This document shows, piece after piece, positions 26,591 to 36,172 of a stretch of DNA of 56,542 nucleotides (its first letter is position 1; each line of letters starts with the position of its first letter). The position numbers and the translations under genes are program-made. The DNA lies in NCBI GenBank assembly GCA_963922455.1, contig CAWUIO010000032.1, positions 1-56,542 on the forward strand, read 5' to 3'. The DNA is from CAWUIO01 sp963922455 (lineage in GTDB: Bacteria; Bacteroidota; Bacteroidia; Cytophagales; Microscillaceae). The notes beneath the pieces were generated by a model that worked only from the letters and a program-made list of their open reading frames with translations, was not told the DNA's origin and did no database searches.

Positions 26591-28816
26591 ATGAGAAAGA
26601 ATTCTAGCCTTCCCTATCTCCTGTTTTTTTTATTCCTATCCCAAGGGCTTTGGGCCCAAAATCTTAAAATTCAAAGAGCCTCCTACCCAATCAAGCTGGA
26701 TGGAGTCATGGATGAAAAAGCCTGGGCCGAAGCCGATGTGGCCGAGCACTTTAACCAATATTTTCCCTTTGATACCTCCGAAGCAGTAGCGCCTACCGAA
26801 GTCCGCATGACCTATGATGACAATAATATCTATGTCATCGCTAAATTACATAACTTGGGGCCCCGTAATTATGTAACCCCTTCGCTAAGGCGTGACTTTA
26901 GAGGCGAGGCCTTTGACGGTTTTACCTTGATATTGGACACCTATAAAGATAAGACGAATGCTTTTATATTTGGAGTAAACCCTTACGGAGTACAAAGAGA
27001 AGGCCTTATCTCGGAAGGGGGGAATGGAGGAGGTAATTCCTTTTCCTTGACCTGGGATAATAAGTGGTATGCGGAAGCCAAAATCTACGAGGACTATTGG
27101 ATTGCCGAAATGGCCGTGCCTTTCCGTACCATTCGTTTTAAGGAAAATATGGACTCATGGTATATCAACTTTTACAGGATTGACAGTGAATATACGGAGC
27201 GGTCTACGTGGGCTCCGATTCCCCGAAATTTTTCCATCATCAATCTCGCCTATAACAAAGAATTGATCTGGGATAAACCACTTAAAAATCCTGGACGGAA
27301 TATTTCTATCATCCCGTATATGGCCTATAGTACTTCCAAAAACTTTGAAGAAGGAACCCCGACCGACCAAGATTTTAATATAGGGGGAGATGCCAAGGTA
27401 GCCCTGACTTCAGCCTTGAATTTGGACTTGACTATTAATCCCGACTTTTCCCAGGTAGAAACCGACCAGCAAGTAACCAACTTAGACCGTTTTGAGATTT
27501 TCTTCCCTGAGCAAAGGCAGTTTTTCCTAGAGAATGCCGATCTCTTTGCCAATTTTGGTACGGGGGGTGCCCGACCTTTCTTTTCTCGTAGAATCGGGGT
27601 AGCCCGCGATACCGTAACTGGCACCAATATCTCCAATCAGCTCTACGTGGGGGCCCGGGTAAGCGGAAATCTCAATAATAAATTTCGTTTGGGTTTGCTT
27701 TCGGTCCAAGCGGCCGAAGAAGAAGATATATCCCTACCTTCCATCAATTATACCGTTGTCTCGACCCAATACCGCATTGGGCAGCGCTCGAATATTTCGG
27801 GTATTTTTATCAATAAACAAGCCTTTCAAGACTCCTTGGGGGGAAGCTTTGAGTTTGATCCGCCTCAGGCCAACCGGACCTTGGGTTTTGACTTAAATCT
27901 GGCCACTCCCGATAATGCTTGGAGTGGCAAGGGCTACTATCACCAGACTATTGATGGCGGTGGGGGGCTAAAAGAAAGTTACTCCACCGGCATAAGCCTT
28001 AACCACCAGACCTACCGATGGGATATTTTTTCGGATATCCGGGCGATTGGCTCGCAGTTTAACCCGGAAGTAGGCTTTGTACGACGGACAGACTTTAATC
28101 AGTTTCGAGGAGCTATTTTTTACAATTTTTACCCCTCTAAGGGAGCGATTCAGTCCCACGCTCCCGGGTTTGACTGGGACTTTTTGCGGAGCAATGTTTT
28201 TGGCATAACCGATTGGGATTTAAACATCCGCTACCGGATCAGTTTCCAAAATACGGCTCGCTTTAATATGCGGCTGCGCAGGCAATATGTTTTTTTATTC
28301 AACTCATTTGACCCCAGTGGTAGCGATGGCCAAGAACTCCCTGCCGATACAGATTATACAAATAACCTGATTACAGCTAGTTATAACTCCGACAACCGCC
28401 GGAACTTCTTCTATTCTATTTCTACCCGTTCCGGGGGATATTTTAATGGTAGCCGCATCAATCTAGAAGGCACTTTATCGTATCGCTTTCTTCCCTATGC
28501 GGTTACTTCGGTCAACTTCGAGTACAACCGCATCCGCTTGCCCAATCCTTACAGCGATGCCGATCTTTACCTCATTGGCCCTCGCATAGACATTACTTTT
28601 TCGCGCAGTATTTTCTGGACCACCTTTATCCAGTATAATAGCCAGATCAGTAATATGAACATCAATACCCGTTTTCAGTGGCGGTATAGCCCGGTTTCGG
28701 ACCTGTTTATTGTCTATTCGGATAATTATGAGGCCGGAGAAGACCGCTTTATTGATTTCAGCACCCCCCGGGCCCGGGCTTTGGTGGTGAAGCTGACGTA
28801 TTGGTTGAATATTTAA
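26591..28816 (+). CDS. DUF5916 outer-membrane protein with CBM9-like N-terminal domain
   Basis: 741 residues from ATG 26591, where MRKNSSLPYLLFFLFLSQGLWAQ forms a signal peptide; an upstream in-frame start at 26540 would bury it. Residues about 25-215 form a carbohydrate-binding family 9-like domain (IKLDGVMDEKAWAEADVAEHF). From about 220 on is DUF5916, a Bacteroidota family with alternating beta strands to the end (LTYWLNI), probably an outer-membrane barrel; NPDFSQVETDQQVTNL and FPEQRQFFLENADLF are diagnostic. It may bind or pass a glycan, but no SusC/D pair or glycosidase is near. Start region is divergent from the CocE gene. Confidence 0.9.
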   Translation: MRKNSSLPYLLFFLFLSQGLWAQNLKIQRASYPIKLDGVMDEKAWAEADVAEHFNQYFPFDTSEAVAPTEVRMTYDDNNIYVIAKLHNLGPRNYVTPSLRRDFRGEAFDGFTLILDTYKDKTNAFIFGVNPYGVQREGLISEGGNGGGNSFSLTWDNKWYAEAKIYEDYWIAEMAVPFRTIRFKENMDSWYINFYRIDSEYTERSTWAPIPRNFSIINLAYNKELIWDKPLKNPGRNISIIPYMAYSTSKNFEEGTPTDQDFNIGGDAKVALTSALNLDLTINPDFSQVETDQQVTNLDRFEIFFPEQRQFFLENADLFANFGTGGARPFFSRRIGVARDTVTGTNISNQLYVGARVSGNLNNKFRLGLLSVQAAEEEDISLPSINYTVVSTQYRIGQRSNISGIFINKQAFQDSLGGSFEFDPPQANRTLGFDLNLATPDNAWSGKGYYHQTIDGGGGLKESYSTGISLNHQTYRWDIFSDIRAIGSQFNPEVGFVRRTDFNQFRGAIFYNFYPSKGAIQSHAPGFDWDFLRSNVFGITDWDLNIRYRISFQNTARFNMRLRRQYVFLFNSFDPSGSDGQELPADTDYTNNLITASYNSDNRRNFFYSISTRSGGYFNGSRINLEGTLSYRFLPYAVTSVNFEYNRIRLPNPYSDADLYLIGPRIDITFSRSIFWTTFIQYNSQISNMNINTRFQWRYSPVSDLFIVYSDNYEAGEDRFIDFSTPRARALVVKLTYWLNI

Positions 28817-28825
28817 GCTAAAAGA

Positions 28826-28886
28826 ATCAGCCCGAGCCATCAAAGAAACTGCACTTTGGCCAGATTCTTTCAAGCGCGGGCTGAAT
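28826..28886. terminator. Inverted repeat between convergent genes
   Basis: Arms ATCAGCCCG and CGGGCTGAAT, about 42 nt apart, between the stops at 28816 and 28934. No strong T-run, so termination is a guess based on position. Confidence 0.4.
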
Positions 28887-28933
28887 TTATTTACTGGGTA
28901 ATCGGTATGCTTAGGTATTAGATCCGTGGGCTT

Positions 28934-30403
28934 TTAGCCTTCCAAAAATCGACCGATTTTATAAATCTGGTTTTCCACCCACTTCAGTTCCTTTTGTATA
29001 CCGGTTCCATCTAGCTTCTGTAGAAGGTCTTTATATTGAGTCAAGGCCTCGACCGCAAGAGCATACTCTCTTTGTCTAAAATATACAAGGCCTAATTCGG
29101 CATACACTGCCGAGGGAATATCTACATTAATTTGTATTGCCTTTTGTAAGTGCTCAATTGCCTTTTGGTTGCTCTCTTGGGAGTTATTTTGATAACGCAT
29201 CAATAAGGCTTTCAAATAATAGTCTTCACTGTTAGGAGCCTTACCAGTTAAGTTTCGGTCTATCAAAGACTCGGCGTAGGCAAAGTTATGGTTGAAAAAC
29301 TCAAGACGGGCATTGAGCCTTAAAATTTCGCTAATCTCTAGATCGTAGGAGGAATCTTGTATATCTTCAAAGGTATTCTCCTCCTTTATTGTTTGTAGCC
29401 GCTCATTTAAATGCTCATAAGCACCCGCAGAGCTAATTTTCTCGTATTGATTCGTTTCACGAAAGTAATCTCGACAACGCATTAGGATGGTAAGTAAACA
29501 GTTGGGATTATTATAATTACTATACTTGACGTGCTTCAAGGCCATTCTATCACTCTCTCGTTCTTGAGCCAATTCAAACTTAGCCCCAAGGCCTTTGATA
29601 ATCCCATCCGCCAGGGAAGAAGTAATACGGCTAACCAGTGTCCCTTCGGCGTAGGAATAGAGTAAACCTCTGCCCCTGTTCAAATTGTTAATTGCTGAGA
29701 AAGTACCGGCTATTTTACCCGCAATTTCCGAAAAACGCCTAGCTCTCCCTTCTTTAATAATATTCTTCAAGTTGTGGTCTAAAATTACTACCGAGATCCC
29801 TTTGGCGATCATCGATTTTAGCTCTTCTTCATTTCGACAAAGGCTCAACAAACCCGTACTAAGGATGATGCTTCCGTCGTCACTAGCAAAGACAACTGGA
29901 TCTGTAAACTTTAATAAATCTATGCGGATGCTCCCAGGGCGGTGTTTAGGCATCCCACTAGGGATAATTTCCTGTAACAATTGGTTCAAATAATCCTCCA
30001 AAAAAGGATCGTTGACAAAACCATAAAGATTATCCAGCTCTTGAAAATATTCGGCTGATACTTCAAAGAGCTTCTGTCTTTCTTCGTATCGAAGTTCATT
30101 TTTTTTCCAGGCTTTTGGAGCAATTTGCTCAAGCCAAATTTTTTGAAAGTAATCTACGGGCTTGTAGGTGAAATCTACTTTTTTTTTCTTGACCTCAATT
30201 AAAACTCCGCCTATGTAAAGACCCAGGTTGCTATCTTCTATATACAGTATTTCCCCTTCGGTACCAGCAGGAATTTTAATGTTACCATCTGTATCAACAT
30301 ACATGGAATATTCTTCTTTTAAAACCCCCTTGAGATTTTGGGCCACAGTTTCACCCCATAGAATAGCTAGACAAATCGCTAGAAAAAGCTTTTTTTTATA
30401 CAT
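28934..30403 (-). CDS. M48-like protein with destroyed zinc motif, plus C-terminal TPRs
   Basis: 489 residues. Signal peptide about 1-22 (ending TVAQ). Residues about 125-310 follow the periplasmic M48/BepA peptidase layout: VNDPFLEDYLNQLLQEI, then EEELKSMIAKGISVVILDH where the family has HExxH. Here H, E and H are replaced by Lys201, Gly202 and Val205, while the downstream QERESD (third-ligand region, about 280-285) survives. Two to three tetratricopeptide repeats fill about 360-480. I infer a non-catalytic, chaperone-like or scaffold relative of BepA. The frame is long and clean, so it is not an obvious pseudogene. Divergent from the M28 peptidase. Confidence 0.8.
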   Translation of the reverse strand: MYKKKLFLAICLAILWGETVAQNLKGVLKEEYSMYVDTDGNIKIPAGTEGEILYIEDSNLGLYIGGVLIEVKKKKVDFTYKPVDYFQKIWLEQIAPKAWKKNELRYEERQKLFEVSAEYFQELDNLYGFVNDPFLEDYLNQLLQEIIPSGMPKHRPGSIRIDLLKFTDPVVFASDDGSIILSTGLLSLCRNEEELKSMIAKGISVVILDHNLKNIIKEGRARRFSEIAGKIAGTFSAINNLNRGRGLLYSYAEGTLVSRITSSLADGIIKGLGAKFELAQERESDRMALKHVKYSNYNNPNCLLTILMRCRDYFRETNQYEKISSAGAYEHLNERLQTIKEENTFEDIQDSSYDLEISEILRLNARLEFFNHNFAYAESLIDRNLTGKAPNSEDYYLKALLMRYQNNSQESNQKAIEHLQKAIQINVDIPSAVYAELGLVYFRQREYALAVEALTQYKDLLQKLDGTGIQKELKWVENQIYKIGRFLEG

Positions 30404-30674
30404 CTGTTTGAATTTTGGTTGGAATAGGATTTATAAAATATACGAAATTTTATTCAAACCAAGCAAAACATTAACATCAATTTGTGGTATTCATAGCTCC
30501 AATATTACACGATAACCTTATTGTTCGCTTTGCTAACTGAAGGCAAAAATGTAGCTACCGTTTCAGTCCTTGTTTTTTAGAGATAAAAGCATTTTAACAA
30601 GATCCTTTTGTATATTTTCTTAAACCTAATTGGTTTTTTATTTATTCTTGCAGGTCTAAAAAATTGTAAATCCC

Positions 30675-32159
30675 ATGTCTCGTTTAGTTTATCCTATTCT
30701 TTTTATATTTTCATTTTCTTTCTTGTATGCGCAAACGGAACCCAGCATATCATCCGGTCTCCAACTCCAAGATGTGGAAAGCCACATCCGATTCTTGGCC
30801 TCCGATGAACTGGAAGGGCGTAAAGCCGGCTCCAAAGGCTGTAAACTGGCCGCTCGCTACATAGCCGAACAATTTCGGAAATACGGCGTGAAGACCGTTC
30901 CTGGCCACAATTCGTATTACCAGTCTTTCAATCTGGATGAAGTCAACCCCGCCCAGGCGGGATCCATTACGGGGCCTTCCCAGAAATACACCCACGGCGA
31001 CAACATGTTGGTAATGGGTGGGGAAGCCTTAGACTTTGAGGGCCCACTTGTATATGTGGGCTATGGAGCCAGCGAAGAAGCATATCAAGGTTTGGAGGTA
31101 GCCGGAAAAATTGTGGTCGCCCGTATCGGCGAGTCGGGTAATTCGGATGCGCGGAATGCCTTTCAGCTCAGTCCGAAGAAACGGGTCATCGCCCAAGAAA
31201 AAAAAGCCGCCGGGTTTATCGAGTTATACGACTTACCGATCTCCTGGACCTTGCTCAAAAACTATCTTAGCAGCACCCGTTTGCAGTTACCCGGAGAAGC
31301 CCCCCCAAGCTTGCCCGTTTTTTGGGTCAATGACCCCAAACAAGAGATGTTGGCCCAGGTTGATCAAAAAGCAATCAAAACCCTGAATGTACAAAGTAGC
31401 GGGGCCTTTAACCGCAAAATACCTACCCAGAACGTACTGGGCTTTATCGAGGGCAGCGATCCGCAACTCAAAGACGAATATATTTTGCTTAGCGCCCACT
31501 ACGATCACGTAGGATACAATCAAAGCGGAGACCCCGGGTTTAACCCGAAGGATAGTATTTTCAATGGAGCCCGCGATAATGCCGTGGGTACCACGGCTAT
31601 TCTCAACGCTGCCCAAGAATTTGCTAAAAATCCCCCTCGGCGATCGGTTGTATTGATTGCTTTCACCGCCGAAGAGTCAGGCCTTTTGGGCAGTAGTTAC
31701 TATGCCGACCACCCCATGTTACCCCTCCGTCAATGCATTTTTAACCTAAACATTGATGGAGCTGGCTATAATGATACCAGCATCGTGACGATTTTTGGCT
31801 TGGACCGTACGGGAGCTGCCGCCCAGATTAAGCAAGGTACCTCTGCTTTCGGTTTGCAATGTATTGAAGATCCTGCCCCCGAGCAAGGCCTCTTCGATCG
31901 CTCCGATAATGTTTCCTTTGCGGCCAAAGGCATCCCCTCCCCTACATTTAGCTTAGGCTTTACCGCCTTTGATGAGGAAATAAACAAGTATTATCACCAA
32001 GTAAGCGATCAGGCTGACAACTTAGACTACCCCTACCTTTTGAAGTTTTGCCAATCGTATATTTACACGGCCCAACTCATTGCCAACCTAGACCAGGCTC
32101 CCCGCTGGCAGATGGGGGATAAATACGAACCAGCCGCCAAAAAACTGTACCAGTATTAA
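30675..32159 (+). CDS. Secreted M28-family metallopeptidase with PA-like insert
   Basis: 494 residues. Signal peptide about 1-20 (FLYAQ). A protease-associated-like segment occupies about 110-230 (VYVGYGASEEAYQGLEVAGKIVV). The catalytic domain follows with the co-catalytic zinc set: His and Asp in SAHYDHVG, Asp in NGARDNAVGT, the Glu pair in FTAEESGLLG, Asp in LNIDGAG and a late His in YYHQVSDQADN. All appear intact. Such enzymes act as aminopeptidases in the periplasm or outside the cell. It is followed by a hairpin and repeat R7. Confidence 0.9.
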   Translation: MSRLVYPILFIFSFSFLYAQTEPSISSGLQLQDVESHIRFLASDELEGRKAGSKGCKLAARYIAEQFRKYGVKTVPGHNSYYQSFNLDEVNPAQAGSITGPSQKYTHGDNMLVMGGEALDFEGPLVYVGYGASEEAYQGLEVAGKIVVARIGESGNSDARNAFQLSPKKRVIAQEKKAAGFIELYDLPISWTLLKNYLSSTRLQLPGEAPPSLPVFWVNDPKQEMLAQVDQKAIKTLNVQSSGAFNRKIPTQNVLGFIEGSDPQLKDEYILLSAHYDHVGYNQSGDPGFNPKDSIFNGARDNAVGTTAILNAAQEFAKNPPRRSVVLIAFTAEESGLLGSSYYADHPMLPLRQCIFNLNIDGAGYNDTSIVTIFGLDRTGAAAQIKQGTSAFGLQCIEDPAPEQGLFDRSDNVSFAAKGIPSPTFSLGFTAFDEEINKYYHQVSDQADNLDYPYLLKFCQSYIYTAQLIANLDQAPRWQMGDKYEPAAKKLYQY

Positions 32160-32163
32160 ATAA

Positions 32164-32198
32164 AAAGCCCAGACTGTTTTTAAAGGGGTCTGGGCTTT
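32164..32198 (+). terminator. Terminator-like hairpin after the M28 peptidase
   Basis: Stem AAAGCCCAGAC with GTCTGGGCTTT, loop of about 13 nt, 5 bp after the stop. The T-run is short (three), so termination may be partial. Confidence 0.65.
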
Positions 32199-32224
32199 AC
32201 TCCTTACTTCTTTTTGGAAATTGG

Positions 32225-32354
32225 GGGGCTTGCCCGCGCGATTTCCCAAGCTTGCCCAATTAAACAAAATGCCCGCGCGGGCCGGGCTGTCACTACTCGC
32301 TGCCTCTCCCCACAGGCCCACACGAGCTCAAACAGGCCGTTCCATCCCTAAGCC
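32225..32354 (+). repeat. 130-bp structured repeat, copy R7 (subfamily A)
   Basis: Ends GGCTT and AAGCC; inner stem GCCCGCGCG with CGCGCGGGC, nine pairs; third hairpin CTCG with CGAG. It follows the peptidase terminator in the same orientation as the gene. Confidence 0.92.
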
Positions 32355-32625
32355 AATGGATCAATTTTTACCCTGCCCAATCCCGAGATGTATACTCCTA
32401 TTTTCTGCCTCGAGAATAGCTTAACAAGGGAAAAAAATAAAATTTTCCTGTCTAGCTCAACATCATTAAATATATTTGATAAGCATGTATTATATTAAGT
32501 AGATAAGTAGAGCCTTATTCGCAAACGTAATCTATTCGGATTATAATACACACCTCCATCTTCTTAAAGATAGTGAGTTTTCAAAAAAATATTAAGCCCA
32601 TTCAAACCTTTTAAATCGGTATTTT

Positions 32626-34062
32626 ATGGACCCCTTTCAGTCTATTAGAGTCCTTGTTTCCAAAGCCAAATTGCAGGAAGCCACCCAAAACATGCTGGAC
32701 TTACCATCCTCCCATAAGGATGCAGTTACCCTTATTCAAACTCAGCTTACTTCTCTAAAAAATCGAGAACTTACAGGAGTAATCAGCTTTCAAGATTTAA
32801 ACCTAAGCCGAAACAAAATCGCGGCCCGAATTTTAGACCTGCTCAGCCTAATCGAGGAAGAACAAGCAAACCAAGAAGTATCAGTTCCCAGTGAGGAGGA
32901 GCCCATTAAAATCATAGATCCGCCTATCTACGAGAAGCTTATGGCAGATAATGCCTTCTTAAAGATTGACTGGCTGGCCCAAGGACTAGAAAAAGCCAAA
33001 AGTGTCTGTAAAATACATACTTCGGCTGGGTATATTGGCACCGGTTTTTTGGTACAGGGTGGTTTTATTTTTACCAATAACCACGTTATTGCTTCGGCCG
33101 CCATAGCGCAATATTCTGAAATAGAATTTGGCTATGACAATCCTGAGGTAAACTCCGTGAGATATCGCCTAGATCATACCCAGTTTCATACCCTGCGAGC
33201 GCTCGATTACACCAAAGTCAAGGTGATTGACAATCCTGAGGCTCCACTGGCCCAGTGGGGGGTATTAGAAATTAATCCAATTATCCCTCAGGCCCAAGAT
33301 ACCCTCCTGATTATACAACACCCTCGGGGCAGGCCCAAAGAATTGGCCTTTAGCGACGGAAACATCAGTACCTGGGAACATCGCCTACATTATGAAATCA
33401 GTACCGAGCCTGGTTCCAGTGGTTCTCCGGTTTTTGACATCCATTGGAATGTCGTAGCCATCCACCATGCCGGGGGTAACATCCCCGTAAATGGTCAAGG
33501 AGATATAAAGTACGTCAACGAGGGGATCTTATTTAAGTATATTGAGGAAGACCTCTCCCAAAAAAACCCAACAGATGCTCAGCAAGTAGAACAAACGGGG
33601 CCTCCCACCATCAAGGTAGAAAAACCCATTAAAACCATATTGGTCTATAATATTAGGGACAAAAAATACGCCGATGATCTGGATGCCCATCTTATCATGC
33701 AGAAGAGGCAAAACCATATTCGTATTTTTGATATTCAAAAAGATATCCCTGCCGATGCCGATAAAAAAGAAGCATTAGACAAAGCGCTGAAAGAGGCTAG
33801 CATGGTCTTGGTATTAATTAGCCCAAACCTATACCGCCCCGATACGCTCGAGATAGCCCTGGAAGTAGAAGATTATGTCTCTCAAAAGAGGGTCATTCCC
33901 ATTAAATTAGTACCATTTGATATCAAAAGCACGCCTTTTGCCAAATTAATGGGCTTACCCATGCACGTAGATTCTATTAAAACCTCTCAAGACTCAGATA
34001 CGACCCTTTACGAGATAGCTCAGCAAATTACCCGGGTAATTCAGGATATTCTCAATCCTTAA
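32626..34062 (+). CDS. EAD11-like + trypsin-like protease + TIR-like conflict protein
   Basis: 478 residues, cytoplasmic (no signal). Domain 1 (about 1-85) is EAD11-like: helical, with SKAKLQEATQNMLDL, a helix of LIQTQLTSLKNRELTGVISFQ and a final NKIAARILDLLSLIE. Domain 2 (about 115-300) is a trypsin-like protease with His153 (FTNNHVI), Asp194 (ALDYTKV) and Ser265 (EPGSSGSP), all present. Domain 3 (about 340-470) is TIR-like: KTILVYNIRDKKYADDLDAHL, FDIQKDIPADADKKEALDKAL, ASMVLVLISPNL. The EAD-effector architecture matches predicted bacterial immunity/cell-death proteins in which the EAD recruits an activator. No adjacent NTPase was seen; another EAD-like protein lies at 19943. Well-placed terminator downstream. 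Confidence 0.85.
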   Translation: MDPFQSIRVLVSKAKLQEATQNMLDLPSSHKDAVTLIQTQLTSLKNRELTGVISFQDLNLSRNKIAARILDLLSLIEEEQANQEVSVPSEEEPIKIIDPPIYEKLMADNAFLKIDWLAQGLEKAKSVCKIHTSAGYIGTGFLVQGGFIFTNNHVIASAAIAQYSEIEFGYDNPEVNSVRYRLDHTQFHTLRALDYTKVKVIDNPEAPLAQWGVLEINPIIPQAQDTLLIIQHPRGRPKELAFSDGNISTWEHRLHYEISTEPGSSGSPVFDIHWNVVAIHHAGGNIPVNGQGDIKYVNEGILFKYIEEDLSQKNPTDAQQVEQTGPPTIKVEKPIKTILVYNIRDKKYADDLDAHLIMQKRQNHIRIFDIQKDIPADADKKEALDKALKEASMVLVLISPNLYRPDTLEIALEVEDYVSQKRVIPIKLVPFDIKSTPFAKLMGLPMHVDSIKTSQDSDTTLYEIAQQITRVIQDILNP

Positions 34063-34083
34063 ATAATTAAGCTCCTTAACTTT

Positions 34084-34112
34084 GCCCGGACCTGGTAGGT
34101 TCGGGCTTTTTT
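34084..34112 (+). terminator. Rho-independent terminator of the EAD-protease-TIR gene
   Basis: Nine-pair stem GCCCGGACC/GGTTCGGGC with loop TGGTA and six Ts, 22 bp after the stop. Confidence 0.9.
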
Positions 34113-34185
34113 AATAATTTCATACCTGCAAAATTCAACTTCATGTTTAGAAGCTCATATATTTACCTAAAAAAAGGCTTTTGGT

Positions 34186-34677
34186 ATGAAGCCTATAGTC
34201 ACCGCTTTCAACGAAATGTACTCCATGCCCTACGAACTCAACCCCTTCTTCCTCATTTTTCTTTCCTACGGCATCGGCACGGCCAGTACGGAGCTGGTGA
34301 AATTTTTGGGCTTGTACAGGTATTTTGAGGGGCAGAACTACATCAGTGACCAGCTTACCCAAAACTTAGGGGTCTTATATTTTGGCTGGCTTATCCGGCA
34401 TTCGTTTATGGGAGGCTTTAATCAAAAACTGAAGTATCAAGGCAAAGGACAAAGGGCAAAGCTCGAGCAGCTCAAAAACGATATGACCTACGCGGAGGTA
34501 AATCATCTGATTGCCTTTGTTTTACTACTCGTGGCTTCCCTCTTCTTTCCGTTATGGGGGGCCAGTTGGTGGTACGTGTTGGCCTTAGTGCCTATCAATA
34601 TCGTTTTTAATTTGTACTTGGTCTTCTTGCAACAATACAATAAAAGAAGGATAGACCGCATTTTACCCAGAAATTGA
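34186..34677 (+). CDS. Small membrane protein, possibly CrtO-like acyltransferase family
   Basis: 163 residues with hydrophobic helices at about 20-40, 62-75, 106-124 and 128-148. The C-terminal part (NHLIAFVLLL ... NIVFNLYLVFLQQYNKRRIDRIL) resembles the tail of glycosyl-4,4'-diaponeurosporenoate acyltransferase-type proteins, where N-FN-YP--LQRYNR-R is conserved. No carotenoid genes are nearby, so function stays open. The ATG at 34186 begins MKPIVTAFNEMYSM; a later Met is possible. Monocistronic by position, between a terminator and R8. Confidence 0.6.
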   Translation: MKPIVTAFNEMYSMPYELNPFFLIFLSYGIGTASTELVKFLGLYRYFEGQNYISDQLTQNLGVLYFGWLIRHSFMGGFNQKLKYQGKGQRAKLEQLKNDMTYAEVNHLIAFVLLLVASLFFPLWGASWWYVLALVPINIVFNLYLVFLQQYNKRRIDRILPRN

Positions 34678-34705
34678 TTCCATTTTTTTCCCCTACTGAT
34701 TTTTT

Positions 34706-34837
34706 GGCTTAGGGATAGAGCGGCATGTTTGAGCTCGTGTGGGCCCCGTGGGGAGAGGCAGCGAGTAGCGAAAGCCCGGCCCGCGCAGGCACGCCATTTT
34801 CTTTTGGGCACTTCATTATCAAGAGCGGGCAAGCCCC
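34706..34837 (-). repeat. 130-bp structured repeat, copy R8 (subfamily A)
   Basis: Minus orientation, 29 bp after a plus-strand gene. Ends GGCTT and AAGCC; inner stem GCCCGCTC against GCGCGGGC, one mismatch, the only clear pairing defect in subfamily A; third hairpin CTCG with CGAG. Confidence 0.9.
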
Positions 34838-35047
34838 TATAATACATTTTAGTAAGATCATGTAGAACCCTACTAAATTGATGGGGCCTCGTTTTTAAGT
34901 AATTCATCCCGGCAAGGAAAGAGCGCTCCGTCCTTAGTAATTTTCATTCCTTTTTAGGTAAGCCTGTTCAAATTTGAGTTAATCTACTCGGCTGAGGCAG
35001 CCTGGTATACATTTTTTACGAATAGCCTCTTAGAAAACCTTATAACC

Positions 35048-35950
35048 ATGATTATTCAATTTAAAAAGCTTCCTCTCTGGGGTATATGGCTCGGTATGCT
35101 GGCCTGTCAACCCTCTGAAACTGAAGAATTAGATCCTGAACCGCTGGTGTATACGATTCCGGTGGTTGTCCACATTATGCACAAAGGCGAAGCTGTAGGA
35201 GAAGGTAGCAACCACTCCACAGAACGGATTCAAGGACAGATCCGAAGGCTTAATGAAGACTTTCGCCGTCTAGCCAACACTATAGGCTATAATGAGCACC
35301 CCTTGGGGGGTGACGCGCACATTTCTTTTGTACTGGCCAATCAACGTCCTGATGGTAAACCAAGTGATGGAATTGTACGGGTAAATGGGCTAAACAGCGT
35401 TAATCCCGTAGACCCAAATGACCGATTTAGATACTATGCACATTTCAGTTACTGGCCCCCCGAACGTTATTTAAATGTCTGGTCGGTGCCCTTAAACCCC
35501 TTACAAGATATATTTCTGGGAGAGGCTACCGGTCCGGATTCGGATCTGCCCGGTATTGATTTGTTACTGCGGGGCGAACCTTGGCAACCGGAGGGAATTA
35601 TTATTAATGCTCCTCACTTTGGGGAAAGCACCGAAAGTAATGATTACAACCTAGGCCGTACCCTTACCCACGAAGTAGGTCATTATTTAGGCTTACTTCA
35701 TACTTGGGGCAAAAATGACTGCGAACATAACGATTATTGCGATGATACTCCCGCTGTAGACCACCCGGTCTTGGGATGTTCTGGCCCCCCTCCCCTAGGT
35801 TGTAAAGGAGAGCCCCTATTACTTGAGAATTATATGAATTATGGCGAAGATCGTTGCTTAACCATGTTTACCCAAGATCAAATAGCCCGGATGCGCTATG
35901 TACTGGAAAACAGCCCTAGAAGGAGTAGCCTTTGGTCTTGGATGAAATAA
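35048..35950 (+). CDS. M43 (pappalysin-type) zinc metalloprotease lipoprotein
   Basis: 300 residues. The N-terminal hydrophobic stretch ends at a lipobox, GMLAC (Cys20), predicting a lipoprotein. The metzincin zinc site is HEVGHYLGLLH (His208, Glu209, His212, His218) with Met263 of the Met-turn in NYMNY. CDDTPAV and the cysteine pairs are typical of M43B proteases such as ulilysin-like enzymes. The N-terminal propeptide part (about 35-115) has PVVVHIMHKG, the usual first strand. Function: extracellular or surface proteolysis. It lacks a T9SS tail, which many relatives carry, in line with lipid anchoring. Confidence 0.9.
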   Translation: MIIQFKKLPLWGIWLGMLACQPSETEELDPEPLVYTIPVVVHIMHKGEAVGEGSNHSTERIQGQIRRLNEDFRRLANTIGYNEHPLGGDAHISFVLANQRPDGKPSDGIVRVNGLNSVNPVDPNDRFRYYAHFSYWPPERYLNVWSVPLNPLQDIFLGEATGPDSDLPGIDLLLRGEPWQPEGIIINAPHFGESTESNDYNLGRTLTHEVGHYLGLLHTWGKNDCEHNDYCDDTPAVDHPVLGCSGPPPLGCKGEPLLLENYMNYGEDRCLTMFTQDQIARMRYVLENSPRRSSLWSWMK

Positions 35951-36172
35951 TGTGTTTTAGAAGTATCTCTCAGCTAGCAGCCCCAATATTTAGTGAATAG
36001 TCAGGGGCTGCTACTATGAGGGCTAGTGATCGTGTATTTTTCCACAATCACTGCTATTCATGTAGCAAGCCTGCTTAAATATTACCTTCCCCTTTTGGCC
36101 ACTACTCCTAGGAGAGCTTTGGGTTGCTACCCAAGGAGAGCTTTGACGCTCCGATCCCCATTTGGCAGCATC

